Of a DNA stretch of 64,000 nt, positions 49,719 through 57,023 are shown piece by piece. Below the pieces are notes generated by a model that saw only the letters and a program-made list of their open reading frames with translations, was not told where the DNA came from and did not search any database. The position numbers and the translations under genes are program-made. The stretch covers positions 62,001 through 126,000 of the forward strand of contig JAHHSG010000003.1 in the NCBI GenBank assembly GCA_020025305.1, given 5' to 3'. Source of the DNA: Oscillospiraceae bacterium. GTDB taxonomy: Bacteria; Bacillota; Clostridia; Oscillospirales; Oscillospiraceae. Numbering within the stretch: position 1 is the first letter of the stretch; each line of letters starts with the position of its first letter.

Positions 49719-50381
49719 TTATTCTTCCATGGCTTTGACAGCCTTCACAATGCGGGAGGTGCCCAGACGATCTGCTCCCAGCGCCAAAAAGTCTCTGGCA
49801 TCGTCCAGATTTGCAATGCCACCGGCCGCCTTGATCTTGACATGGGGAGCCACATTTGCCTTGAAAAGGGCCACATCTTCCCGGGTAGCTCCGCCGCCGC
49901 CAAAGCCGGTGGAGGTCTTGATATACTCTGCGCCGGACTCACTGACCACGCGGCACATCTCCTTCTTCTCCTCATCCGTGAGCAGGCACGTTTCGATGAT
50001 GACCTTCAGCAGCTTGCCGCCGCAGGCCGCCTTGACCTGACGGATCTCGTCGAGCACCTTGTCATAAAGGCCATCCTTGACCCAACCGATGTTGATGACC
50101 ATGTCAATCTCTGCCGCGCCGTTTTCCACAGCATCCCGTGTCTCGGCACACTTGGCTGCCGTGGTGGAATAGCCATTGGGGAATCCGATCACCGTGCAGA
50201 TGGGCAGTTTGCCCGCCACATAGTCGGCAGCCTGCTTCACATAGGAGGCGGGGATGCATGCGCTGGCGCAGCCGTACTTGATACCGTCATCGCAGATGAC
50301 GCGAATTTCTTCCCACGTAGCCCCCTGCGTCAGCAGTGTATGATCTACCTTGGCGAGGATCGCCTGCAGTTCCTGATTCAT
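49719..50381 (-). CDS. deoC: Deoxyribose-phosphate aldolase
   Basis: Cleaves deoxyribose-5-phosphate to glyceraldehyde-3-phosphate and acetaldehyde. The 220-residue protein has KVDHTLLTQGATWEEI at the start, EIDMVINIG (about 90) with the Schiff-base lysine later in LLKVIIET, and SGAEYIKTSTGFGGGGATRE (about 148). AAAGGAG precedes the ATG. It heads the deoC-deoD unit, ahead of the nucleoside importer. No deoR- or cytR-like regulator is next to it. Confidence 0.95.
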   Translation of the reverse strand: MNQELQAILAKVDHTLLTQGATWEEIRVICDDGIKYGCASACIPASYVKQAADYVAGKLPICTVIGFPNGYSTTAAKCAETRDAVENGAAEIDMVINIGWVKDGLYDKVLDEIRQVKAACGGKLLKVIIETCLLTDEEKKEMCRVVSESGAEYIKTSTGFGGGGATREDVALFKANVAPHVKIKAAGGIANLDDARDFLALGADRLGTSRIVKAVKAMEE

Positions 50382-50428
50382 ATTTCATACTCCTTTTGGG
50401 TTGTTTATTTGACCGTTGGATTTCATAG

Positions 50429-50457
50429 AGTGTATCACAGTTTCGGTCATATGTAAA
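50429..50457 (-). promoter_or_regulatory. Promoter of deoC-deoD
   Basis: TTTACA (50457-50452), 17-base spacer, TACACT (50434-50429) on the minus strand. Confidence 0.62.
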
Positions 50458-50523
50458 CAAAAAAGCCGCATATCTACATAATTCAGCCACATATTGCAGA
50501 AAAAGCCTTGCCTCCCCTCCCTC

Positions 50524-50552
50524 TTGACGGAATACACTTTTTGTACTATGAT
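50524..50552 (+). promoter_or_regulatory. Promoter of the FMN riboswitch-ribU unit
   Basis: TTGACG (50524-50529), 17-base spacer, TATGAT (50547-50552), placing the start just ahead of the aptamer. Confidence 0.65.
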
Positions 50553-50575
50553 AATTCCAGAAGTTCATATGGAAA

Positions 50576-50693
50576 CGTCTTTGGGGCAGGGTGCAATTCC
50601 CGACCGATGGTACAGTCCATGAACCTCCGCTGCAGCGGAGGCCGATCCGGTGGAATTCCGGAACCGACGGTATAGTCCGGATGAGAAAAGACG
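50576..50693 (+). ncRNA. FMN riboswitch (RFN element)
   Basis: The conserved RFN landmarks appear in order: CGTCTT opening P1, GGGGCAGGGTG, AATTCCCGACCG, a variable GC hairpin (CCTCCGCTGCAGCGGAGG), GATCCGGTG, AATTCCGGAACCGACGG, TATAGTCCGGATGAG, and AAGACG closing P1. It lies between a promoter and a terminator hairpin at 50754-50793, upstream of ribU, so it should stop transcription when FMN is plentiful. It is complete and in the expected orientation. Confidence 0.95.
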
Positions 50694-50753
50694 AAATCCT
50701 TTTTTGCGGGGATTCGTACCTTTTGGTGCGCCTTTCTGCCTGCCTGAAGTATT

Positions 50754-50793
50754 TCCCGAAGCTGTTTTCCTGTTGGCTTCGGGATTTTATTTT
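50754..50793 (+). terminator. Riboswitch-controlled terminator
   Basis: TCCCGAAGC (50754-50762) pairs with GCTTCGGGA (50776-50784), followed by TTTTATTTT, 14 bases before the ribU ATG. It is the expression platform of the FMN riboswitch. Confidence 0.85.
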
Positions 50794-50806
50794 GGGAGGC
50801 CCGAAA

Positions 50807-51466
50807 ATGAACACAGAAAAAACCGTGCCAATGGCATCTGCACCACAGCGCACACACCACAGGCAATCCGTAGAAATACGCCGCCTGAGCATGGCCGCCA
50901 TGCTGGGTGCTGTAGCCTTTGCGCTCATGTACTTTAACTTCTCGATCCCCATCATCTCTCTTTTTGCCCAGTTTGATCTCTCCGCCCTGCCGGAGCTGTT
51001 GGGCGGCTTTATCTTAGGCCCCGTAGGTGCCGTTTTGATTGTGGTGGTAAAGATCACCCTGATCCTGGTATTCAAAGGCACCACTTCCATGTTCACCGGC
51101 GAGGTGCAGAATTTTCTGCTCTCCATGGCCTACGTCCTGCCCGCCGTTTTTTATTACCGCCGCCACCGCACTAAGAAGGGTGCCGGCATCGGGCTGCTGC
51201 TTGGCAGTTTGTGCAGCATTGTGGTGGCCGTTTTCACGAACCTCTACCTGATCTTCCCCGCTTACATCTATCTGAGTACCGGTCAGTTGAACTGGGACAA
51301 CATCATCGCCATGTGCCATGATGTCAACCCCTGGATCAAGGACATCCCCACCTTTGCCGCCTTTTCCGTGGTACCTTTCAACATCGTTTCCCGGACACTC
51401 ACATCGGTATTGGCTTTTATCACCTACAAAAAGATCAGCGTCCCGCTGAAAAAATTGATCCAATAA
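50807..51466 (+). CDS. ribU: Riboflavin ECF transporter S component RibU
   Basis: Membrane substrate-binding subunit for riboflavin uptake, working with the shared ECF energy module (not in this window). The start at 50807 (MNTEKTVPMASAPQRTHHRQ, 219 residues) has GGGAGG ahead of it. About five or six hydrophobic segments follow, with SMAAMLGAVAFALMYFNFSI near 35, LSALPELLGGFILGPVGAVL near 65 and a basic C-terminus. The FMN riboswitch upstream makes the substrate call firm. Its N-terminus is longer than in many RibU proteins. Confidence 0.92.
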   Translation: MNTEKTVPMASAPQRTHHRQSVEIRRLSMAAMLGAVAFALMYFNFSIPIISLFAQFDLSALPELLGGFILGPVGAVLIVVVKITLILVFKGTTSMFTGEVQNFLLSMAYVLPAVFYYRRHRTKKGAGIGLLLGSLCSIVVAVFTNLYLIFPAYIYLSTGQLNWDNIIAMCHDVNPWIKDIPTFAAFSVVPFNIVSRTLTSVLAFITYKKISVPLKKLIQ

Positions 51467-51479
51467 GGAGAGCTTTTTT

Positions 51480-51965
51480 ATGAATTTCAGCAAAAATAAA
51501 GACATCACCTTTGACCAGGCTGTGGACATCATGTTCCAAAAGCTGGGCGACTGGAAGATTATGGCACTGGCCAGCTCTGTCAACGACTACGTGATGGTGC
51601 GCAATGTCAGCTGCCTTTTCTATGATAACAAAGTCTATTTTAAAACGGACAAGAATTTCCGCAAGACACAGCAGCTGTTCCAGAACCCGCAGGTGGCCCT
51701 GTGCTGGAGCGGTGTGCAGATCGAGGGGCTGGCCGCCAACAAGGGGCTGGTCATCGACGAGCCGGATCGCCGCTTTGAGACGCTCTACAAGAAGTTCCTG
51801 TGGGGCAGCTACAACAAGTATTCCCACGAGTCAGATGAAATTATCATCGAAATCACCCCCAAGTTTGTGGAGGTCTGGGACACCAGCGAGGACAACTATG
51901 CCTTCCAGCTGTTTCTGGACTTTGATAAGCACACTGTGGAAGTCAAGCAGTACGATCAGCGTTGA
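51480..51965 (+). CDS. Pyridoxamine 5'-phosphate oxidase-like FMN-binding split-barrel protein
   Basis: Predicted flavin-binding protein of the PNPOx-like superfamily; its reaction is unknown. The 161-residue protein starts MNFSKNKDITFDQAVDIMFQ and has the split-barrel run of strands: KIMALASSVNDYVMVRNVSC, YDNKVYFKTDKNFRKTQQL and PQVALCWSGVQIEGLA. It lies 13 bases after ribU with AAGGAGAG upstream, so it is probably under the FMN riboswitch as well. An FMN-using or FMN-sensing role fits this context but is inference. Confidence 0.8.
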   Translation: MNFSKNKDITFDQAVDIMFQKLGDWKIMALASSVNDYVMVRNVSCLFYDNKVYFKTDKNFRKTQQLFQNPQVALCWSGVQIEGLAANKGLVIDEPDRRFETLYKKFLWGSYNKYSHESDEIIIEITPKFVEVWDTSEDNYAFQLFLDFDKHTVEVKQYDQR

Positions 51966-51992
51966 TCAGGCACATCTTTTGGAGGTAACACC

Positions 51993-52655
51993 GTGAGTTT
52001 TCCCGCCCCTTCCCCGACCCAGCCCCCTATCGCGAGTCGGCTCTTTTCCAACTATCAAGAGTTTTTGCAGCTGCAGCATCTATATAACGCCGCCATCCGG
52101 GAAATCCAGACGCGGCTGGAGGTGTTGAACGACGAGTTTCGTGTCACCTATGAGCGCAGCCCCATTCACCACATCGAAAGCCGATTAAAAACCACCGAGA
52201 GCATCGTGGAAAAGCTGGAGCGCAAGGGGCTTCCCATCACTATTGAGACCGCCAAGGCACGGCTCAACGACATTGGCGGTATCCGCATTGTGTGCAACTA
52301 CATTGACGATGTATATGCTGTGGAGAAGATGCTCCTGCGGCAGGCGGACATCGAACTTGTGAAGCGGCAGGACTACATTGCCCAACCAAACTACAACGGC
52401 TACCGCTCTCTCCATCTGGATATGCGGGTACCGGTCAATCTTTCTTCCCGCACCGAGTCAGTGCTGGTTGAAATCCAGATCCGATCCGTAGCCATGGATT
52501 TCTGGGCAAGCTTGGAGCACGACCTCCGCTACAAAGCGGACAAGGCCACTCTGCCGGAGGGGATCAATGAAGAGATGCTCCAGTGCGCCGATGAGATTGC
52601 CATCATCGACCGCAAGATGCAGGATATGTATGACCGCATCCAAGCGGCCAAATAA
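51993..52655 (+). CDS. relQ: Small alarmone synthetase (RelQ/YjbM type)
   Basis: Makes (p)ppGpp from GTP/GDP and ATP without a hydrolase or ribosome-sensing domain. The gene starts with GTG at 51993 behind TTTTGGAGG (220 residues). Synthetase motifs are visible: IESRLKTTESIVEKLERKG, LNDIGGIRIVCNYIDDVY (about 88-105), NYNGYRSLHL (about 130) and VEIQIRSVAMDFWASLEHDL. A C-terminal helix (ADEIAIIDRKMQDMYDRI) suits tetramer formation. It is 27 bases after the split-barrel gene and may be read from the same promoter. Confidence 0.92.
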   Translation: MSFPAPSPTQPPIASRLFSNYQEFLQLQHLYNAAIREIQTRLEVLNDEFRVTYERSPIHHIESRLKTTESIVEKLERKGLPITIETAKARLNDIGGIRIVCNYIDDVYAVEKMLLRQADIELVKRQDYIAQPNYNGYRSLHLDMRVPVNLSSRTESVLVEIQIRSVAMDFWASLEHDLRYKADKATLPEGINEEMLQCADEIAIIDRKMQDMYDRIQAAK

Positions 52656-52729
52656 TCCGCAAAAAGGGGACACCGCCCGAAAGCGCCCTGCATAGGGACA
52701 ACTTAATACCGCACAGAGCGTCACAAAGT

Positions 52730-52773
52730 GGGAGATGGGGAAGCACAGAGCGTGTTTCCCCATCTCCCGGTAT
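52730..52773 (+). terminator. Terminator after relQ
   Basis: GGGAGATGGGGAA (52730-52742) pairs with TTCCCCATCTCCC (52756-52768), followed by GGTATTTTT. It ends the ribU-relQ unit 75 bases after the relQ stop. Confidence 0.7.
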
Positions 52774-52783
52774 TTTTGATGAA

Positions 52784-52813
52784 ATCGGGGTGTACGAATT
52801 CGTACACCCCGAT
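52784..52813 (-). terminator. Perfect 30-bp palindrome beyond the CRISPR array
   Basis: ATCGGGGTGTACGAA and TTCGTACACCCCGAT meet with no spacer. It lies 11 bases beyond the last (degenerate) repeat in the direction of array transcription, so it probably ends pre-crRNA synthesis, although the following tract (TTCATC) is poor in T. It also faces the relQ terminator and could separate the two units. Confidence 0.5.
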
Positions 52814-52824
52814 CAGGAGGTAAG

Positions 52825-53602
52825 TGTAGGCCTGTCGCTCCCCTCGCGGGGAGCGACGTCCACAGCCGCACACTCTACCTCTGGCTCCCGCTCATTTCAA
52901 TCCACGCTCCCCTCGCGGGGAGCGACAAGCTGCACATTGTCAGGGCCATCGTGGACGATGAATTTCAATCCACGCTCCCCTCGCGGGGAGCGACATCGTT
53001 TTGGGAGCGTCATCAAAAACTATCTCTATTTCAATCCACGCTCCCCTCGCGGGGAGCGACAAGGTCTTTTAGTCGGTGATGCCCTTCATCGGGATTTCAA
53101 TCCACGCTCCCCTCGCGGGGAGCGACTCGAAAGCACCGTTTCGCTCCTCGGTCACGATGCACATTTCAATCCACGCTCCCCTCGCGGGGAGCGACCATCC
53201 CCAAGGGTCAGGTATACGGCACTGCGAGAATTTCAATCCACGCTCCCCTCGCGGGGAGCGACCATGTTTGATCGGATGCTGGAAGAGTGCCCGGAAATTT
53301 CAATCCACGCTCCCCTCGCGGGGAGCGACTTACAGATTTACGCTATGCAGTAGCAAGGACGCTTATTTCAATCCACGCTCCCCTCGCGGGGAGCGACCAT
53401 CATACTACCTCCACACTATCGGTAAATAATATTATTTCAATCCACGCTCCCCTCGCGGGGAGCGACATTCTAATGCCATGTCTGCTTCAGTCATCATAGA
53501 GCATTTCAATCCACGCTCCCCTCGCGGGGAGCGACACCAGTCGGGAAGAAATTCCACATTGACGGATACATTTCAATCCACGCTCCCCTCGCGGGGAGCG
53601 AC
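52825..53602 (-). CRISPR. Type I-C CRISPR array: 12 repeats, 11 spacers
   Basis: Eleven identical 33-base repeats start at 52894, 52962, 53028, 53094, 53163, 53230, 53297, 53365, 53434, 53503 and 53570; a twelfth, degenerate copy is at 52825-52857. In the transcribed (minus) sense the repeat begins GTCGCTCCCC, has an eight-bp hairpin, and ends TGGATTGAAAT, the usual I-C 11-base handle. Spacers from left to right are 36, 35, 33, 33, 36, 34, 34, 35, 36, 36 and 34 bases. The leader-proximal end is at 53602, next to cas2. No mismatch among the eleven full repeats suggests an active or recently active array. Spacer targets cannot be named from the sequence. Confidence 0.97.
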
Positions 53603-53775
53603 CGCAAATATGCACAAAACATACCTGCAAACTTGCACAATTTGCATAGTTCTTGCTATGTTACATTTACCATAAAATCCTCAGGCAGAATATTCTGCCC
53701 TGAAACGTGATGAAACGGGCCTGCTTTTTGGTGCGAACCCATAGGCGTTTTATGTTTGCTTCCTCTTCGCACACT
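53603..53775 (-). promoter_or_regulatory. CRISPR leader
   Basis: An AT-rich 173-base stretch between cas2 and the first repeat, where I-C leaders lie. Reading toward the array, the last 60 bases carry several TTTGCA/TTGTGCA-like strings (GCAAATTGTGCAAGTTTGC and TTTTGTGCATATTTGCG), possibly integration or promoter signals. No gene is present. Confidence 0.65.
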
Positions 53776-54066
53776 TCAGATCATCAGTGTGTCTTCCGGC
53801 ATATAAGTAGCCTTACAGCCAAAGTGTTCCATCTTGTTCTCGTAGTGCTTTCCCAGGTAGTAAAAGCGCAGACTGTCTTTTTCTAAGTCCATAATGGACA
53901 GAAGTTTGGCTTGCAGCAGCTTGCACTGTGCCGAATCCAGCAGACATTCAAACACCGAACACTGTACCCGCTGCCCATAGTTTACGCACTGCTTCGCAAT
54001 TTGCCGCAGCCGTTTTCTGCCTGCGGCATCTTCTGTATTCACGTCATAAGTAATTAAAACCAGCAT
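53776..54066 (-). CDS. cas2: CRISPR-associated endonuclease Cas2 (type I-C)
   Basis: Structural partner of Cas1 in spacer integration. The start at 54066 (MLVLITYDVNTEDAAGRKRL, 96 residues) is chosen because this is the standard I-C Cas2 N-terminus; a GTG three codons upstream abuts the cas1 stop. The metal-site Asp in TYDVNT is present, with GQRVQCSVFECLLDSAQ at 33-49. It is nine bases after cas1 and last in the operon, directly before the leader. Confidence 0.95.
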   Translation of the reverse strand: MLVLITYDVNTEDAAGRKRLRQIAKQCVNYGQRVQCSVFECLLDSAQCKLLQAKLLSIMDLEKDSLRFYYLGKHYENKMEHFGCKATYMPEDTLMI

Positions 54067-54075
54067 AAGCCACAC

Positions 54076-55107
54076 TCATTTCCATAAAAAGGGTGGGTAC
54101 TCATCCAAATCTCCCCGCAGATATCGAGCCATGAGAAGGGCTTGAAGAAAGGGCACCAATCCCCACGGAACTTTTTCTCCCAAAAGCGGATGCGTCATGG
54201 TTTCCTTTTTGTGCGCCTGCCATCTCTGCAGGAAGGTACGCCTTGCATTGTCGCCCAGATAAACACCGCCGCTCTCCCGGTATTCAAAATCTGCCTTTTT
54301 GAAGATTCGATTGTTGATACAGGTGAGGACAAATCGATCCGCTAGGCAAGGTCGAAATTCTTCCATTAGATCCAACGCAAGGGAACTGCGGCCCGGCCGA
54401 TCCCGGTGCAGGAAACCAACATAGGAGTCCAGTCCCACACTTTCCAAAGCCGAAGCACAGTCGTGCGCCAACATACTGTTTGCAAACGAGAGCAGAGCAT
54501 TGACCGGATCGAGAGGAGGCCTCCGGTTCCTGGTTGCAAACGAAAATACGGCGTGATCCCCTAAGATCATCTGGTCAAATACGCTGAAGTAAGCGGTGGC
54601 GCCCGCTCCTTCCAGACCGCGCAGGCCATCCAGATTTTGCTCAGCTATTACTTGCGGCAAAAGGTCTTTTAACTGCGTAGAAACAGCGGAGAGCCGATCA
54701 CTATCTACACGAAGTCCGTGATCCCGACGCGTCCGCTCTATACACCAGCGGGCATTGTGAAGTTTTCCGAAAATCATTGTCCGAGCAATTCGGCAGCTCT
54801 GTACGGCGTCGTCTGCAATTCGATATTGGGCGCGGCGCAGCAGGACATTTCCATTGGCTTCCCCAGAAACCCGGGCCAAAAATTTTCCGTGAGGTGAGCA
54901 GAATGAGAGGGAAATTCCACGTTTGGCACAGGCACCCATCAAAGCAGGGGAGGCTCCTGCATAGGAAAAGGAGAGAATCCCGGAAAGTGTATGCAGGGGA
55001 TATCTGGATACTACCTCTTTGGCTCGATTGGCAACTACATTTTCTCCATCCAAGGAGAGATAGATATCTTCAGAAGTGACATACAGTGTGTTGAGCAAAT
55101 GTCTCAT
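54076..55107 (-). CDS. cas1: CRISPR-associated endonuclease Cas1 (type I-C)
   Basis: Integrase that inserts new spacers. The start at 55107 (MRHLLNTLYVTSEDIYLSLD, 343 residues) has GGAGGAAGA ahead and overlaps the cas4 stop by four bases. An N-terminal beta domain is followed by the helical catalytic domain with GLEGAGATAYFSVFD, VNALLSFANSMLAHDC (about 215) and VGFLHRDRPGRSSLALDLME (about 242-261), which supply the catalytic Glu, His and Asp. Length is normal for I-C. Confidence 0.96.
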   Translation of the reverse strand: MRHLLNTLYVTSEDIYLSLDGENVVANRAKEVVSRYPLHTLSGILSFSYAGASPALMGACAKRGISLSFCSPHGKFLARVSGEANGNVLLRRAQYRIADDAVQSCRIARTMIFGKLHNARWCIERTRRDHGLRVDSDRLSAVSTQLKDLLPQVIAEQNLDGLRGLEGAGATAYFSVFDQMILGDHAVFSFATRNRRPPLDPVNALLSFANSMLAHDCASALESVGLDSYVGFLHRDRPGRSSLALDLMEEFRPCLADRFVLTCINNRIFKKADFEYRESGGVYLGDNARRTFLQRWQAHKKETMTHPLLGEKVPWGLVPFLQALLMARYLRGDLDEYPPFLWK

Positions 55108-55769
55108 TCTTCTTCCTCCTCCATGGCCTGTCGTAAATATGTAGCTGCGTGTTTTCCACGCATCAGAACAGGTAAACAAAGTTGCTTGAGTGAACAGGCA
55201 TTACACCCTCTGGCAGGTTTTACCTTGGGCGTATATCCGCGATGATAGAGCTGATGCATTTCCCCCAATAAAGTACACACTTGCTGACGCAAGCCATCGC
55301 CGAACGTTACAGAAACACGCCGCCGGGTCTCTCCGTAGAAAAGGGCTCCTTCCAAAATGGAGCAGCAGAGCATTTCCTCCAGACACATGGCTTGGGCGCA
55401 GAGCTGAAGCTCATCCGCCTGATGCTCCTTGGGTGCGCCGCGCTTATATTCCACAGGAAAGGGCTGCCACAATCCTTCTTCTCCATGGAGCGAGATTCCG
55501 TTCGGGTCGGCATGGAACTCCACCACATCACAGGCCCCGGAAATGCCCAAACGGGAAGATACCACTGGGAGCCCTCTCAATATCAGGGTATCTCCCCGGC
55601 GTTCTCTCTGTTGTTCATTATGGGCGTGTTGATGGAACAGTTCCCCGTCCACAGTACGAAAATTTTCCTGCCATTGCTGTTCCAGATGAATGAGCGCCCA
55701 CTGACGTCGGCAGAAAGCAAAGTGTTGGAGTCCGGAAAGCTGGAGGTAGTCCTCCTCACGATAAGTCAT
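55104..55769 (-). CDS. cas4: CRISPR-associated exonuclease Cas4 (type I-C)
   Basis: RecB-type nuclease with an iron-sulphur cluster that trims prespacers and helps select those with a PAM. The 221-residue protein has Cys20 (HFAFCRRQWAL), the nuclease motif II/III residues GACDVVEF and PVEYKRG (about 107-113), and the C-terminal cysteine triad CNACSLKQLC. Four Cys are thus available for the cluster. It overlaps both cas7c and cas1 by four bases. Confidence 0.95.
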   Translation of the reverse strand: MTYREEDYLQLSGLQHFAFCRRQWALIHLEQQWQENFRTVDGELFHQHAHNEQQRERRGDTLILRGLPVVSSRLGISGACDVVEFHADPNGISLHGEEGLWQPFPVEYKRGAPKEHQADELQLCAQAMCLEEMLCCSILEGALFYGETRRRVSVTFGDGLRQQVCTLLGEMHQLYHRGYTPKVKPARGCNACSLKQLCLPVLMRGKHAATYLRQAMEEEEE

Positions 55770-56662
55770 CCCATCCGCTGACAGGTAACACCAGCAGGCA
55801 AAGAGGACTCGTCCACTGAGACGATGTAGTCCTGATAGGAACGGGCAGGAGCCGGCGTATCTGCATCCTTTCGTTCTACCTTCACCGAATCAAAAAGTTT
55901 CCAGGCAGGGGCACAGCCCAGTTCGCTGTCGTGTTTAAACACAATGAGTTCCCGCACCGCCATTTTGCCACGGGCAGCAGAATGGTCGTGTTCGAACATA
56001 TTCAGGATGGCCTCCCAGAGAAGAGAAAGATCCTCTTCTGAAAAACCGGTAGTCTTGCGGGCTAAATTGGCCGAGATATAACCTTCACAGCGGTAGAGGC
56101 CGTAGGGGACGATATACTTGCGCCCCATCTCCGTCCCCTTTTTCTCTGCATCAGCCTCCGTGGTAATGGCCACACGGGTGATGGTGACCTCCTGAGGTAC
56201 CACCGGCTCCACACTGCGAGCAAAACTCAGCTGCACCGGACCTCGCACCTGACCGCAATTCAGTGCCGCTTTCACAAAGGTGGTCATGACGGCACCGAAG
56301 GTGCGGATATCGTAAAAGTTGCCGCACATCCAGTCCCGGATCTTCCGGTCCAGATCAGGTTCAGCTTTCTTTTTCTCTTTCACGTTTTTCTCCGTGATAT
56401 CCAGTTGGGCGTACGCCTCCCCATCGCTTCGATTCAGCGGCACGCCGTCTTTCACATAGATGCGGTAGCCGGTGGCGTCCTCCTTCACGGTCTCCACATA
56501 GTTGCGGATCTTCCGCTTGAGGCACACATCGGCCACAATGCCAAGGCCGGTCTCCGGGTCCACACGGGGCATATTGCCGGCATCGGGGTCGCCATTGGGA
56601 TTGCCGTTTTCCACATCGAAGAGAATGACAAATTCATAGCGGTTCTTGATAGGCTCAGACAT
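55766..56662 (-). CDS. cas7: Cascade backbone subunit Cas7c (Csd2)
   Basis: Seven or so copies coat the crRNA spacer in type I-C Cascade. The start at 56662 (MSEPIKNRYEFVILFDVENG, 298 residues) has AAAAGGAGG upstream; a longer frame to 56686 overlaps cas8c. The Csd2 signature is clear: NPNGDPDAGNMPRVDPETGLG (split at about 21-41), DIRTFGAVMTT (about 118) and GPVQLSFARSVEPV. It is two bases after the cas8c stop and overlaps cas4 by four bases. Confidence 0.96.
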   Translation of the reverse strand: MSEPIKNRYEFVILFDVENGNPNGDPDAGNMPRVDPETGLGIVADVCLKRKIRNYVETVKEDATGYRIYVKDGVPLNRSDGEAYAQLDITEKNVKEKKKAEPDLDRKIRDWMCGNFYDIRTFGAVMTTFVKAALNCGQVRGPVQLSFARSVEPVVPQEVTITRVAITTEADAEKKGTEMGRKYIVPYGLYRCEGYISANLARKTTGFSEEDLSLLWEAILNMFEHDHSAARGKMAVRELIVFKHDSELGCAPAWKLFDSVKVERKDADTPAPARSYQDYIVSVDESSLPAGVTCQRMG

Positions 56663-56663
56663 G

Positions 56664-57023
56664 TTACTTTTCCTCCTTTTTCTCAAAGCGACTCTGGTTC
56701 TGGTGGTAATAGCCCAGCTGGAAGGAGCCCTGCTGGGGCAGATTCAAGCGCGGGGGATAGCCCTCTCCCAGCTTGGAAATCAATGCGGAGATCTGTTTTT
56801 CGTAGTACGTGCGCAGACCGGTATCCAGCTTTTTCAGATGCTTCTGTGCCAGATTCACCAGCACGGGAAACACGATGGCGGGGGTGGCGGACGCCGAATT
56901 GAAATACTTGTCCTTGATGGTAGTGTTGATACCGGGGTTGGCACTGGACTGGATGGATTCCAGCAGGGAAAAGAGCCGTCCCAGGTTGTAGGGGACATTG
57001 GAGCTGTCTGGATTGAGAGACAC
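56664..57023 (-). CDS. cas11c: Internally translated small subunit Cas11c
   Basis: Within cas8c, AAAGGAGG (57039-57032) is followed eight bases later by an in-frame GTG (57023). It would start MSLNPDSSNVPYNLGRLFSL and run 119 residues to the cas8c stop. In characterised I-C systems (for example Desulfovibrio vulgaris) the small subunit Cas11c is made this way from inside cas8c and is needed for Cascade function. The segment is helical, as expected for Cas11. A TTG lies nearer the site but too close to be used. Seen: the ribosome site, start codon and frame; inferred: expression. Confidence 0.72.
   Translation of the reverse strand: MSLNPDSSNVPYNLGRLFSLLESIQSSANPGINTTIKDKYFNSASATPAIVFPVLVNLAQKHLKKLDTGLRTYYEKQISALISKLGEGYPPRLNLPQQGSFQLGYYHQNQSRFEKKEEK

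Noticed and set aside
52790..53675. Plus-strand open frames with repeated FNPRSPRGER or ISIHAPLAGSD peptides
   Set aside because: They are translations of the CRISPR repeats in different frames, not proteins.
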